Source: Xylogone sp. PMI_703
Lineage: Eukaryota > Ascomycota > Leotiomycetes
Assembly: GCA_021399445.1 (NCBI GenBank)
Contig: JAJTUQ010000005.1
Location: forward strand, 2,170,001 to 2,234,000
Direction of reading: 5' to 3'
DNA length: 64,000 bases
Position 1 is the stretch's first letter, and each line of letters begins with the position of its first letter. The position numbers were made by a program, and so were the translations under genes. Below are positions 34,901 through 45,615 of this stretch, one piece after another. The notes below the pieces were generated by a model. It searched no databases and was not told the DNA's origin. It saw only the letters and a list, made by a program, of their open reading frames with translations.

Positions 34901-36502
34901 TAACTATTGGCGTCGAGCTAGCTGCAAAACCTCAACTCCTACTTTTCCTTGATGAACCCACATCAGGATTAGATTCCCAAACATCATGGTCGATCCTTAC
35001 GTTGCTAGAAAAGCTCAAGAATAGTGGACAAGCGATTCTCTGTACCATCCATCAGCCTTCAGCGATGTTGTTCCAACGATTTGATCGACTTCTATTCCTG
35101 GCCGAAGGTGGTAAGACGGTTTATTTTGGCGATGTAGGAGAATCATCTCAAATTATGATCAACTACTTTGTTAAAAATGGTGCTTCCCCATGCCCACCAG
35201 ATTCAAACCCTGCCGAATGGATGTTGGAAGTTATCGGTGCAGCCCCGGGATCCTATAGTGATATCGATTGGTTTTCGGTTTGGAGAGAATCTCCAGAATA
35301 TGCTCGCGTACACCGGGAATTGGATCAAATCAAGGCTGAAAGAGCTCCCCTGGCCGCAGCAACATCACACATGAAGGATAAGACGAGCTATCGCGAGTTT
35401 GCAGCCCCTTTTTGGACGCAATATTTCGAAGTCCAGAAACGGGTATTCGAGCAACATTGGCGAACACCAAGTTATGTCTGGTCAAAGTTTGTGCTATGCG
35501 TCGCAACGGCACTCTTCGTCGGATTTTCTTTTTTTAAAGCTAAAAATACTATACAAGGCTTACAAAACCAGATGTTCGGTTTGTTCATGTTGCTGAGCAT
35601 CTTCGGTCAGCTGACACAAGGAATAATGCCTCTTTTCGTCACACAACGGTCACTGTATGAGGTTCGTGAACGTCCTTCAAAGGCATACTCATGGAAAGCC
35701 TTTATGCTCTCCAATATTATGGGTGAGATTCCGTGGAATATACTTTGCGCAACACTTTTGTTTTTCTGTTGGTATTATCCCATTGGGCTTTATCGGAATG
35801 CAGAGCCTTCAAATAGCGTCACCGAGCGCGGCGGTCTGATGTGGTTGCTCATCATCGACTTCCTAATGTTCACTTCATCGTTTGCCCATATGGTTATTGC
35901 CGGTATTGAGACAGCTGAAACCGGAGGCAACATAGCTACTCTAATGTTTTCTCTCTGTATGATATTCTGTGGGTAAGTTCTGTTATTGCTTCAATCTACC
36001 CAATTTTGCTACTTTGCTAACATGTATCAGTGTTCTTGCTTCTCCACATTCTCTTCCCGGTTTCTGGATATTTATGTATCGGGTCTCTCCCTTTACCTAC
36101 CTAATCGAATCAATGCTGGCTACCGGCGTCAGAGACACGACCGTAATATGCGCTGAAAATGAGTTACTGCGATTCAATCCCCCTTCTGGCCAGACATGCG
36201 GCAACTACATGGAGAGGTACATAGCTTCAATGGGAGGTTATCTATTCGATAGTTCTGCAACTTCAAACTGCTCATTTTGTTCAATTTCGAGCACCAATAC
36301 ATTTCTTGCAGGACTATCTGCAAACCCGGACAACACTTGGAGAGATTTTGGCCTGTTATGGGTGTACATCGCTTTCAACATTTTCGGTGCTTTATTTCTA
36401 TACTGGCTTATTCGTGTTCCCAAGAAGACCGAAATTGCAACTGAAGAGCAGACGCTTACTAAAGTAGCTTCTGTCAATAAAGAGAAGCGTACGAAGAATT
36501 AA
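31921..36502 (+). CDS. PDR-type ABC-G multidrug transporter
   Basis: Two exons (31921-35972, 36031-36502) encode 1507 residues, the normal PDR length, in the order NBD1-TMD1-NBD2-TMD2. NBD1 has the asymmetric fungal Walker [11 protein letters not shown] (near 191), with Cys in place of Lys, signature [10 protein letters not shown] (near 306) and a degenerate Walker B ([10 protein letters not shown]). NBD2 has a full Walker [13 protein letters not shown] (near 881), an altered signature [10 protein letters not shown] and Walker [15 protein letters not shown]. These are the complementary deviations expected of PDR pumps, which have one functional ATP site. The protein sits in the plasma membrane and exports hydrophobic compounds. 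It ends 119 bp from the convergent Rieske oxygenase gene, suggesting export of a substrate or product of that locus. Confidence 0.96.
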
Positions 36503-36621
36503 TGCACCTTCAATCAGCAAGAATATTTCTGGTTTAGAGGAGGCCAGTGATCCACTGAGGAGGTTTCACGAACGGAAATTGTAGTATGATGACATAACCT
36601 GTTATTTTCTAGTATTGTTCC

Positions 36622-38186
36622 TTACCACTCGATCTGAGGCCCCATCATTTTACACAGTCGATCAGAGTCGTTGAAAGCCTCCTGTTCTTTTGGAATTGAG
36701 TAATCTATACTCTTTCCTAATTTCATCTCAAGTTCAGCATGTTCTTCTAGAGTTTTGCGTAGCTTATTTTGATACCACTTAACCGCATGTTCTATATTGA
36801 AGTTAGTTTTTACTCCTCCATTTTCAAAGTGCATTACCTTGAACTGGATGAAGCCGGCCCTTTCCTAGAACTCCATTGTTGAACCCCTTCTGTGCTTCTA
36901 CAGCGAGTTGCACATCCTCTATTTCAACAAATCGCCAGTATGCGATATCATTCTCCATCCAGTGATCGTACTCTGGACTAGGTTTCTTCATATCAACTCG
37001 CCTATAAGTCTCACTTTGATAAGACGTATCCAAGACTCCCTTTGCATTGTATCGTGCAATGAAAAGTAAATTTTCGCTGAAAATAATTGCTCCTATGGGA
37101 TAAAGCCAGGTGATATACGATTCGCCGATGCTCGCACTTGCAGAAGGAAGATAGTGGCGTGAAGCGCCTATTCCTTGACGAAGGTAATAGTCTTTAAGAC
37201 GGAAATCCTTAGGAAGGGTAGTAGGGTGGCCGGTTTGACAGTGATAGCACTCCTGAAAGCCATCTGCAAACGTTTTCCAGTTGAAATTTGTGCCCGCTGT
37301 GGCGCTCTCCCATGTATGATCGTATTCCCAGCCCTCTTTAGGAAACAGCTGATATTCGTCACCAACAGCCTTGCCTGTCTCAGAAGTCGGAGCGGGATCG
37401 AAGTCATCACCAAACTGGTCGGTAAAACTAATTTCAGGAGTTTCAGCGGCATCAAAATTGATGAAGATAAAGCCCTGTGGAGTTACGTGCGTATGAACTT
37501 TGAATAGGGAATGCTCTGCTGGGTCAAATCCTGGCAGATTCATGTAGTCGCGAGCTTGATGAAGGTCTCCAGAAGCTAGATAGGTCCTGGTGAGTTTCAG
37601 CATGACTATCAACTTAATGGGATTCTCCTACAAACCATCCATGGAACCTGCACGTCAAGACAGTTGATGAGCCAGATTCCTTCATTGTTACCGGATGCCC
37701 ACGATGGCGACACACATTGTGAAAAGCGTTCTATTTACCTTTATATTAGCAATATGTAATAAGTGCTACATTGGATGAAATCCAGAGACATACTATATTA
37801 CCATGCTTATCTTTGATTATGAAAAACGGCCAACCAAACATGCTCAATGTTAGGTAGTCGCCTGGCTTCTGAAACTTTGCTATGAATGAAGCGACATGCC
37901 AGTACTAAAAGAGATACCCTCAGCAAGTGAAATAGAGTGATGTGATAATCCTGTAGAGCTTACACGAGAGAAAATGGCGCGCCTTTCTAGTTGGAATATC
38001 TTTTCGTCCCGAAACCATCTGAATATAACTTAACTCGGCGAATCAAATTATAGATTCCTTTACCTGCCTTGACGGTAGAAGATCCTGGACTTTGTTTTCT
38101 AGATCTTCCTCTCGGATATTTACTTTATTTCCTTTCTGAAGGTAGCCACCATCGACTAAGTAGGATTTTGAATCAACGGAAGTCAT
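36622..38186 (-). CDS. Rieske non-heme iron oxygenase, alpha subunit
   Basis: Six exons on the minus strand (38186-38068, 38018-37964, 37904-37794, 37730-37636, 37586-36838, 36791-36622) give 432 residues. The Rieske [2Fe-2S] ligands are C-R-H (in NVCRHRGHPV) and C-x2-H (in LTCRFHGW), at exon 4. The catalytic domain carries the mononuclear iron motif ECYHCQTGHP. Length and order fit aromatic-ring-hydroxylating dioxygenase / choline-monooxygenase-type alpha subunits. Intron 1 has a GC donor (AAG/GCAGGT) and intron 4 a GTTTGT donor; with these the frame closes through HGWTYLASG. It needs an external reductase, none of which is seen here. The substrate may be aromatic, a quaternary amine or a halo-compound. 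Confidence 0.85.
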
Positions 38187-39056
38187 GGTAGATAGGTTTT
38201 TGGATTTCTGATGTTTCGTTTGTCTAGTAGGTTATGGAAATAGCATCCCACTAGACTAAGTCAGCTTGAGTGGAAATATAGCTTTCACTTAACAAATTTT
38301 CACCTTTATTTTTTATTTTACTAAGTACAGCTAATAGTTGGAAAGAAACGTAAGAAGTAACCTGTTTTCATGTAAATCGAATGAATAATGATCGGATACT
38401 AAAATATTACGATTGTTTGGTTCCCGAAACGGTAATCTTGGGGCCAGCCATTACTATCTATGCCTAACAAGAGTGGGATGAAAACCTGGGGTCAACGCAT
38501 ATCTCCGATAGATCATATCTGTGGCTTTGGTATTACGCTCTATTGAATGCGAGCCTAGTTGATTTTGAGTAATAGAACAGACGGGTAGAGTTGCCCAAAG
38601 GAGAAAGACTATCCGTAATCAGAGCACGACTATTGGTCCATGATGCATGCGTTCCTATTCCATATAACATAGAAGGAGATCCTATTGTGATTACCTATTA
38701 TAGTAATGAGACATAGCATTTATTAGAAGCCTAATCATAAAATGTTGTGCAGTGATTGTTCCGTCAAGTTTCGTGAGCCTTGGGAATAGTTTGTCTACCT
38801 TTCCATAGTATATTTGTTTAAGTGCTTTGCGGGTATTAAAGCAAGATAGAATTACTTTAAATTAGATTCCATATTGGTAACTACTACGTTTAATGTTTGA
38901 AATGACCAGGTCCTGTAGCCTTCCACCAAGATTAGAGTCAGACAGGATATCGAAAGATGTATCATCAACAATTAGCTCAACGGTAGTACTGAAGTAGTGA
39001 TCCTTTTTATTACAAATACTTTCTTTAAAATTGTAAATGAAGAAATCTATTCATCA
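38187..39056. other. Spacer between Rieske and hydrolase genes
   Basis: 870 bp, AT-rich, no supported gene. Contains the promoter of the Rieske gene and the 3' end of the hydrolase gene. Confidence 0.45.
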
Positions 39057-39947
39057 TCATAAGAAAAAATCTTTGATATTCCTTACTACAACATCAGGGG
39101 CCTCTTCGGGGATATAATGTCCGGATTCAACAGCCTGCCCATCAACATGAGATGTAGACACTTGCGCCCATTCATCTACAGCCTTGAAACATTTTTCAAT
39201 CACCCCGTATTTACCCCACATCACTCTAAGTGGGTTTTGTATCAGTCTGTGAGCGGCTATGTCCTCCCTTGCTTCATCCATATCAATCGTCGATGACGCT
39301 CTGTAGTCTTCGCACATAGCCTCCACAGCATCGGAATTCTCCAACACTGAAACATACTCTGCAAAACACTCTTCAGTGAATGCTTTTAACCCTGCATGTC
39401 TTCCGCCCATAAACATCTCCGCGAACGCTCTTGGGTTTTGTGATATCATGGTTTCCGGTAGCGGATGCCGCTGTATAAGGAAGAACCAGTGAAAATAAGC
39501 CTTGGCAAATTCAAAATCTGTCTTGCCATACATAGCTAATGTTGGACATATATCTAAGAAGATAGCTTTTATAACTCGTCCAGGGTAGTCGACGCATAGT
39601 TTGTGTGCAACTCGCGCCCCTCTATCATGGGCACAGATAAAAAACTTGTCATAGCCCAGTTTCTCCATCACAGTCGCACAGTCACGAGCCATAGCACTTT
39701 TTGCATAGTTCTTATGGCCTTCGCTCCTTAGTAGTTTGGTTGATGCTCCGTATCCTCGTAGATCCATGGCGACAAGTGAGAAGTTATCGGTAAGCTGCGG
39801 TGCTACCTTATGCCAGATATGGTGAGTCTGGGGGAAGCCATGAAGAAAAAGTAAAGCCGGGCCTGAATTCTTTTTATGTACTCCATGAATAGAAACCTTT
39901 GGTTCCAACTGAACATCAATGTCGAATGGTTCGAATCCTTCGAACAT
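39057..39947 (-). CDS. Alpha/beta hydrolase, fluoroacetate-dehalogenase-like
   Basis: 296 residues from the ATG at 39947. The frame extends upstream only to a non-ATG codon. MFEGFEPFDIDV matches the typical dehalogenase start. LFLHGFPQ gives the oxyanion loop and DLRGYG the following strand. The nucleophile elbow HDRGARVAH holds Asp108 with Arg109 and Arg112, the acid is Asp132 (IFLDICPT), and the base His277 (ESGHYIPEE). His153-Trp154 (AYFHWFFL) and Tyr215 match the halide-pocket trio of bacterial fluoroacetate dehalogenase. An epoxide hydrolase is the alternative, but those use two Tyr in the cap rather than His/Trp/Tyr. Likely cytosolic, cutting a carbon-halogen bond in a 2-haloacid. Confidence 0.85.
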   Translation of the reverse strand: MFEGFEPFDIDVQLEPKVSIHGVHKKNSGPALLFLHGFPQTHHIWHKVAPQLTDNFSLVAMDLRGYGASTKLLRSEGHKNYAKSAMARDCATVMEKLGYDKFFICAHDRGARVAHKLCVDYPGRVIKAIFLDICPTLAMYGKTDFEFAKAYFHWFFLIQRHPLPETMISQNPRAFAEMFMGGRHAGLKAFTEECFAEYVSVLENSDAVEAMCEDYRASSTIDMDEAREDIAAHRLIQNPLRVMWGKYGVIEKCFKAVDEWAQVSTSHVDGQAVESGHYIPEEAPDVVVRNIKDFFL

Positions 39948-40391
39948 CTTGACAGGATAGAAGATAGTAGTATTTGCTGCAATCGACTCCAAATGAGAGG
40001 CCTCAAATTGGGAATTATGAACTTAAATGACCTACCTGGTCCATGATGATATATGACTCCTACAATTATTTCTAGATTTAACCCCAAGATGCATCTGCAT
40101 GAAAGCAATATTCGGTGGCGAACCTCGGTGAAATGTCGTCTAGTAAGGGCGCTTAAACTATCTACCGACGAGGATGAGGGGTAATCTACCGTCATAAATT
40201 CGATATCGGATGCGGTAAAAAGGTTGAGAATTAAAGTTCTTCCTACTTTATTACTGTTGTACCTCATATTATCTGTTCTTTGGTGGAGGTAAAAATAATA
40301 TTATTCATATTAAGGGACCAAGGCCCTTCAGCTCCTTGCTCAGTCGCTCAATCACCTTGTAGCGAGGACAGACACCTTTACCTCACTCAAT
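39948..40391. promoter_or_regulatory. Divergent promoter region, hydrolase / dehydrogenase
   Basis: 444 bp separate the start codons of two divergent catabolic genes. Shared control is plausible. No clear binding site was identified by eye. An upstream non-coding exon of the hydrolase is possible. Confidence 0.4.
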
Positions 40392-41575
40392 ATGCCCGAA
40401 ATTAATGGAAATGGTACCACAGCACTCGGTACTGTTGGAAGTCATCATTATCGAATTGCTTCAATTCCGGCGGACGGAATCGGACCGGAAGTTGTGAGCG
40501 CTGCGATTGAGGTGGTTGAGAAGCTAGCGAAAACTCTCAAGACCTTCGAAATTGAATTTACACACATTCAATGGGGTACCGCTTATTACAAAAAGACAGG
40601 TAGCTATGTTGATGACAATGTTCTTGATGTACTCCGTAGCTATGATGCTGCGCTTTTTGGATCTGTTGGAGCACCAGGTATGTAATAATATATCATGGTG
40701 ACTAGATACGACGAACTAATGAGACGAGTTCAGATGTTCCTGACCACATATCACTCTGGGGACTGCTTCTTAAGATTAGAGGCCCACTTCAGCTCTATGC
40801 CAATGTACGACCAGTTAGGACATTTCCAGGAACTCACTCCAGGATCCGAGATGTAGATGATAGTGATATCGATTGGGTGCTTGTCCGCGAGAACTCAGAG
40901 GGTGAGTATGCCGGACAAGGTGGTCGGTCACATGTTGGCCAACCTTGGGAGACAGCCACCGAGGTTGCCATCTTTACTCGAGTAGGCATTGAGAGAATCA
41001 TGCGCTTTGCCTTTGAAACCGCAAGGTCACGGCCAAGACACCTATTGACTGTCGTAACCAAAAGCAACTCGATGAGGAATGGGTTAGTTCTATGGGATGA
41101 AGTTGCAGCAGAAGTTGCGAAAGACTTTCCTGATGTAAAGTGGGATAAAATGTTAGTCGATGCAATGACAGTACGAATGGTCAACAACCCCAAGTCGCTG
41201 GATGTCATTGTAGGTACCAATCTTCATATGGATATTCTTTCAGATTTAGCTGCTGCATTAGCGGGTTCTATTGGGGTCGCACCTTCCAGCAACTTGGACC
41301 CTACGCGGAAGAATCCCTCTCTATTCGAACCTGTTCATGGAAGTGCCTTCGATATCACCGGGAAAGGTGTTGCAAACCCAATTGCAACATTCTGGTCGGC
41401 CGCTGAAATGCTAAACTGGCTAGGCGAGAAAGATGCAGCAGCGAGTCTCATGGACGCGGTTGAATCAGTCTGCAAAGACGGCGTTCTAACACCAGATTTA
41501 GGAGGTAAGGCGACTACCAAAGAGGTCACTCAAGCAGTGTGTGATAAGATAGAAAAGCTTCATTCAAGTAAATAG
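40392..41575 (+). CDS. Tartrate / isopropylmalate-type decarboxylating dehydrogenase
   Basis: Two exons (40392-40677, 40734-41575) encode 375 residues of the NAD-dependent beta-decarboxylating dehydrogenase family. The order is typical: ADGIGPEVV (near 29), GSVGAPG, the substrate loop RENSEGEYAGQGG, VTKSNSMRNG, the metal-site helix ILSDLAAALAGSIG and the NAD loop EPVHGSAFDITGKG. RENSEGEYAGQGGR with later NPSLFEPVHGSA is closer to tartrate dehydrogenase/D-malate dehydrogenase than to leucine-pathway isopropylmalate dehydrogenase. It would oxidise a 2-hydroxy diacid with loss of CO2. It diverges from the dehalogenase-like hydrolase, a step that would yield 2-hydroxy acids. Confidence 0.9.
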
Positions 41576-42863
41576 ATTAGAGAACTTTTATAATATTATA
41601 GTACATAAAACGAGTTATTTCAATATATTGACTTTGATATATCGTAAGGTATGTCACATTACTTCGAGTATGAAAATTGTCTGCTACAGCTAGTGCTAGT
41701 GCTTCACGTCTCAAAATGGACTTCGGATAGAAAGATGTCTTCTCTCTCACAGAAGAGACTTTATAAGCCGCTTCCTAACCACGAAATGATCACTCCAATC
41801 GCCCAAACAAGAGCTAGCGCCTATGACTACAGTAACCAGTCCCTTAACAGAGAAGGGTTGAGCAATATCAAGGCCCGACAACTTTGTTGTTATTATTTGA
41901 AAAAGTAAACTCTACTAGTGACATGAGACAAGGTTGGTGCAGGATTGAAGCGGAGATGGAGAGTGCAGCTCACTTGTAGCAGCGGGACTCAAAATGAAGC
42001 CATCACGGGGCGCCTTTCCTCCCGCAACCTATCTTAAAAACTATTAATTGCCATTAGATCATACAATAACTGGTTATCCAGGAGTATTATATATTTACGT
42101 TTTCTTTCCGTTGACGTTTGGCTTGGCAAAAACAATTAGTTGTAGTGGAAGTTGCGGAGTGGAGTGTTGAGAAGTCGAGATGTTTCCTTAAACGACTCGG
42201 ACGTGGGCACGGGATGACACGGGATCCCACTCAGTACTCACTCACACATGCCCTTCTAACTTACCTCGCTGCTTAATGGAGAAAGGAGTGTCTGATTCTG
42301 CTTGGACTACTGGGTGACCACACGGCTTCGTGGACCGATGCCGAAAGTTTATTGTAACACCGAATGATGACATGCCGTCTCCAATAACAACAGACTAGAA
42401 GTCCTTGTGCAGGGAAGACCAATGACCTCTACTAAATGCAAAGGCGGTCTATTGAACGAGATTAAACTGACCTGAAATGGAAAAGGCTGGCCCTCCACTT
42501 GCATATTCCACTGGATTTCCGCAAGGATAGGCCCGAGCTATGTTCCCAAGCAACGTTCGACAGCGCCTAAGCCTTGCTACTGAGATATGGAATTCACCGA
42601 AACATCTACTATAATGCCATGTGATTCAATGTTGCACCCCGCTCCTTCAGGCAACAATGAAGATGCTGTATGCAGCTTGATTATATCCATGCCCATAAAC
42701 CGGTATTGAAGGGTGAGTCTGGCAAACCCTCATTGTTTGAAGAGTAGATGAGCAACCGCGGCCTTAAGAAGTAGTATATAAAGCGCATGTTTTTCTTTTC
42801 TGCTACTATTTGATAACAACAATATTCAAATCTATTCGGGTCGTTTACCTTATATATTTCAAC
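41576..42863. other. Intergenic region, dehydrogenase to isochorismatase pseudogene
   Basis: About 1.3 kb. An 85-codon frame (41651-41908) has no recognisable domain and is not annotated. The last 90 bases hold a TATA-like site. Confidence 0.45.
42774..42783 (+). promoter_or_regulatory. TATA-like box of the isochorismatase-like locus
   Basis: GTATATAAAG lies about 80 bp before the ATG at 42864. The promoter appears preserved although the coding region is broken. Confidence 0.4.
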
Positions 42864-43995
42864 ATGAGATTTTTACTTCTTGCATCTCTTGCCTCCATAG
42901 CTTTTGCTACAGGAAAAGGCAAGGTCTTCATTCCAATAAAAAAAAATGCATATCTAATCTGTGAATTAGGATTTACATTTCCTCGGCTCAATAAAACTAA
43001 TGCTGTATGTTGATTTTTGAATCCATTAAAATGCGTTTGGTTCCTCAACCCCCTTTACAGGTTCTTCTAGTAGTTGATCACCAACTTGGACTCTCAACTC
43101 TAGTCCGTGATGTTGATCCAACGGTATTCAGACAATCGGTAATAGGCCATACAGCCTTGGGGAAACTGTTCAATCTTCCGACTATCTTAACAACTTCTGC
43201 TGACACAGGTATATTTGCACGATACTAAACGTCATCTCCTAAAGAGATAACTAATCTCAGACAGGTCCAAACGGGAGATTACCAAAGGAGATTACCGAGG
43301 TAAGATACTTTACGTGAACTAATAAGGGAAGCATAAACTTCGTTCCAGATGTACCAGGATGCCCCCTTCATTCACCGTCAAGGCGAGGTATGCATTTGAC
43401 TCACTATAATCAAATTAAATATTTACTAAATGAACTGAGGTTGATGCGTGGGACAACCCTGACTTTCGAGCTGCTGTCGAAGCTACTGGGAAGAAGTAAG
43501 TTATCCTTGGTGGTATTATAACCGAAGTTTGTAGGTTATGCCTAATATCTAATTCTAAGTACTACCTAACATTTTCGAAGGTACGGCTTTTCTGGCCCTT
43601 TTACTCCGATAGGTAGGATACGAAGTGTGGGCTAATACTGATGCGAGCGGTACATTTAACCCGAGGTTAGCTGCTGATGCAAACCGACGGATGGAACAAG
43701 CTGGTGTGCAATTAATGGGTTTATTTGGCATCACAATGGATCTCATGCGGGATTGGTAATCCTTTACCTTCGAAAGCTAGATTGAGTAATTACTAATGAC
43801 TATACAGGCGAAACACACCAGGGACTGCTGAAGTACTTCCATACCTTGACCAGTAAGTCTATTCATACTCGGGAAACGTAGACGAAACTGATATATGGGT
43901 GTAGATACTTGGTTCCATATTCTCTCCTTGCTAGGAACCATGGATATGCGATTGAAAACGGAACCCTCGTCCCTGGCGAGCAGCAGATCTTGTGA
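42864..43995 (+). pseudogene. Secreted isochorismatase-like hydrolase, two nonsense codons
   Basis: A signal peptide (MRFLLLASLASIAFA) and many short exons encode a cysteine-hydrolase of the isochorismatase/YcaC fold. Blocks include VLLVVDHQLGLSTLVRD (catalytic Asp), GPNGRLPKEI, the HRQGEVDAWDNP block, VILGGIITEVC (catalytic Cys) and GYEVWANTDASGT, ending at 43995. Two in-frame stops interrupt conserved parts: TAA at 43497, directly before VILGG, where relatives often have Gln, and TAG at 43610, in the LLLR-x-GYEVW block. Both could arise by single C-to-T changes in CAA and CAG. Splicing that would remove the TAA would also remove the catalytic Cys block. Everything downstream still reads, so inactivation looks recent. 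Confidence 0.75.
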
Positions 43996-44869
43996 AAACG
44001 ATTAGAAAGACGAAAGATAGTCTTGAATTTCCTCAAGTACATCAGAATCATGGAGAAAATAGTAAAAATTGATGGACGACTTAGGACTTTGTGGATAACT
44101 GAGAGAAAGAAATAAGCGTTATGATAGATCCGTCAGTAATTTTACGGAACAATTTACCTGACCAGTTTTTAATTATCTTGAATTCTGTGATCTCTGGAAC
44201 TAATTAAATCTATCATACTTGCTGGAATATAAATAATTTAAAGCATGAATGCAAGTGTCTACCAGAACAAGCTCGCTCCCGTGATTTGGACTGCCAGTAC
44301 CAGATGTCCCAATTGGAATCGTATGAAACTCCCATTATAAAAGGACATTCAATTCGTCGCTGATGGTGTAATCCTTACTACAGATCGTATTCTAATTACA
44401 CTGTGGGAATGGCGCATTCAATTCAATTCTTGATCCTTATCATAGTCAGACTATTGTTCCAACGAGGTCATTCAGCCATACCGTACGGTACAGCGCAGAC
44501 TGTAGGCCCGAGACCCCTGTAAGCGAAGCCTTATAGGGTCTGAGCTTTGTAAGCGAGGTAGGGCCCAAGTGCCAGCAAGCTTTGACAAACAATTACCTTT
44601 ATGCTTTGAGCTAGTTATAAATGAATAAATTATTATACAGTCTGATTATTATAAGATAGCTAAATATATAAGAAATAGTTGAATAAATCAATAATATTTA
44701 ATGGTTAGGCAATACGGTAGTCGTTGTGGTGCTTGTGGCACTCAGTACTCAGGCCAGCCGTAGGTAAGCCCGAGCTACCGAGTCCACAGGCCATAAGTTG
44801 CGTCGAACACGCGAATTTTCGCGTTTGCGCGACTCAACTTTTTCAACATTCATAACAATTCCATGAAAT
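43996..44869. other. AT-rich spacer with GC-rich repeat words
   Basis: No gene is seen. From 44480 to 44830 there are GC-rich words (GGCCCGAG, GTAAGCGA, GCCCGAGCTACCGAG) repeated with variation. These may be the degraded end of the transposon whose ORF starts at 44870. Confidence 0.4.
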
Positions 44870-45277
44870 ATGGCTACTCCACGTCGTCCTCTAGCTGAGA
44901 CCTCTGAAAATAAGACTCCCAGGAAGGAATTGACTCCATATGAGCGCGGAATGATCGCTGGGGCAGCTAAATTAGGCCATTCTCCTGCTGAGATATCGAA
45001 GTCTCTAAATCTGCCTTACTCCACTGTTAAGGCCACTCTCTCCCGGGATGAACTACGAGACAATGGCAAATCACAACCTCGTTCTGGAGCTCCCAGATCT
45101 TATTCAGATCGTGATGAACGCAGCATATTGAGATTTATTCGTCACAACCCAAAATGCAAGTATGAGGAGATCCGCGAACGTTGTGGGGGTTCCTGGTCCG
45201 ATGCCACACTTAAACGTATTTTCCGAAAGAATGGCGTCTCCAATTCGAGATTAAGTGTTAAAAAAGCAAAGAAATAA
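44870..45277 (+). pseudogene. Tc1/mariner-type transposase N-terminal fragment
   Basis: 135 residues: ELTPYERGMIAGAAKLGHSP and AEISKSLNLPYSTVKATLSR form the first helix-turn-helix, then a GAPRSYSDRDERSILRFIR linker and a second HTH ending in SDATLKRIFRKNG. This is the paired HTH DNA-binding half of Tc1-like transposases of fungi. The DDE catalytic half does not follow; a stop comes at 45277 and no open continuation is seen. A DNA-binding fragment that could still be expressed, but more likely a remnant. Confidence 0.75.
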
Positions 45278-45615
45278 AATTTCACATCCCATCTCGATGC
45301 TCTCGTGTCTGATATTCCCGAATCGGGCACCGTAGGCAGCATTCGCATTTGGACTAAGTAGGCCAGATCGGTACGGGCTACATCCAGTCTATTCAATGAA
45401 ACACATCATTCGAACACATCTTTTGTGAATTTCCTTAATGCTATTTCTACCGTCCAAGCCGATCGCATTACCCTTTTGGACCCATTCCAGTCACACTTTG
45501 CTCGCCGTGAATTAGATATGGGGGTCATTACAAGGTCGCCAGAGACTCGCAACTGGGAAAAACAAGCCCGTGGAAGATTAATGAATCCACTAAGCTGGGC
45601 GAAAGGGGTTCTAAT

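Noticed and set aside
36622..38186. Rieske oxygenase as a frameshifted pseudogene.
   Set aside because: Short introns of 46-63 nt, one with a GC donor, remove every apparent frameshift.
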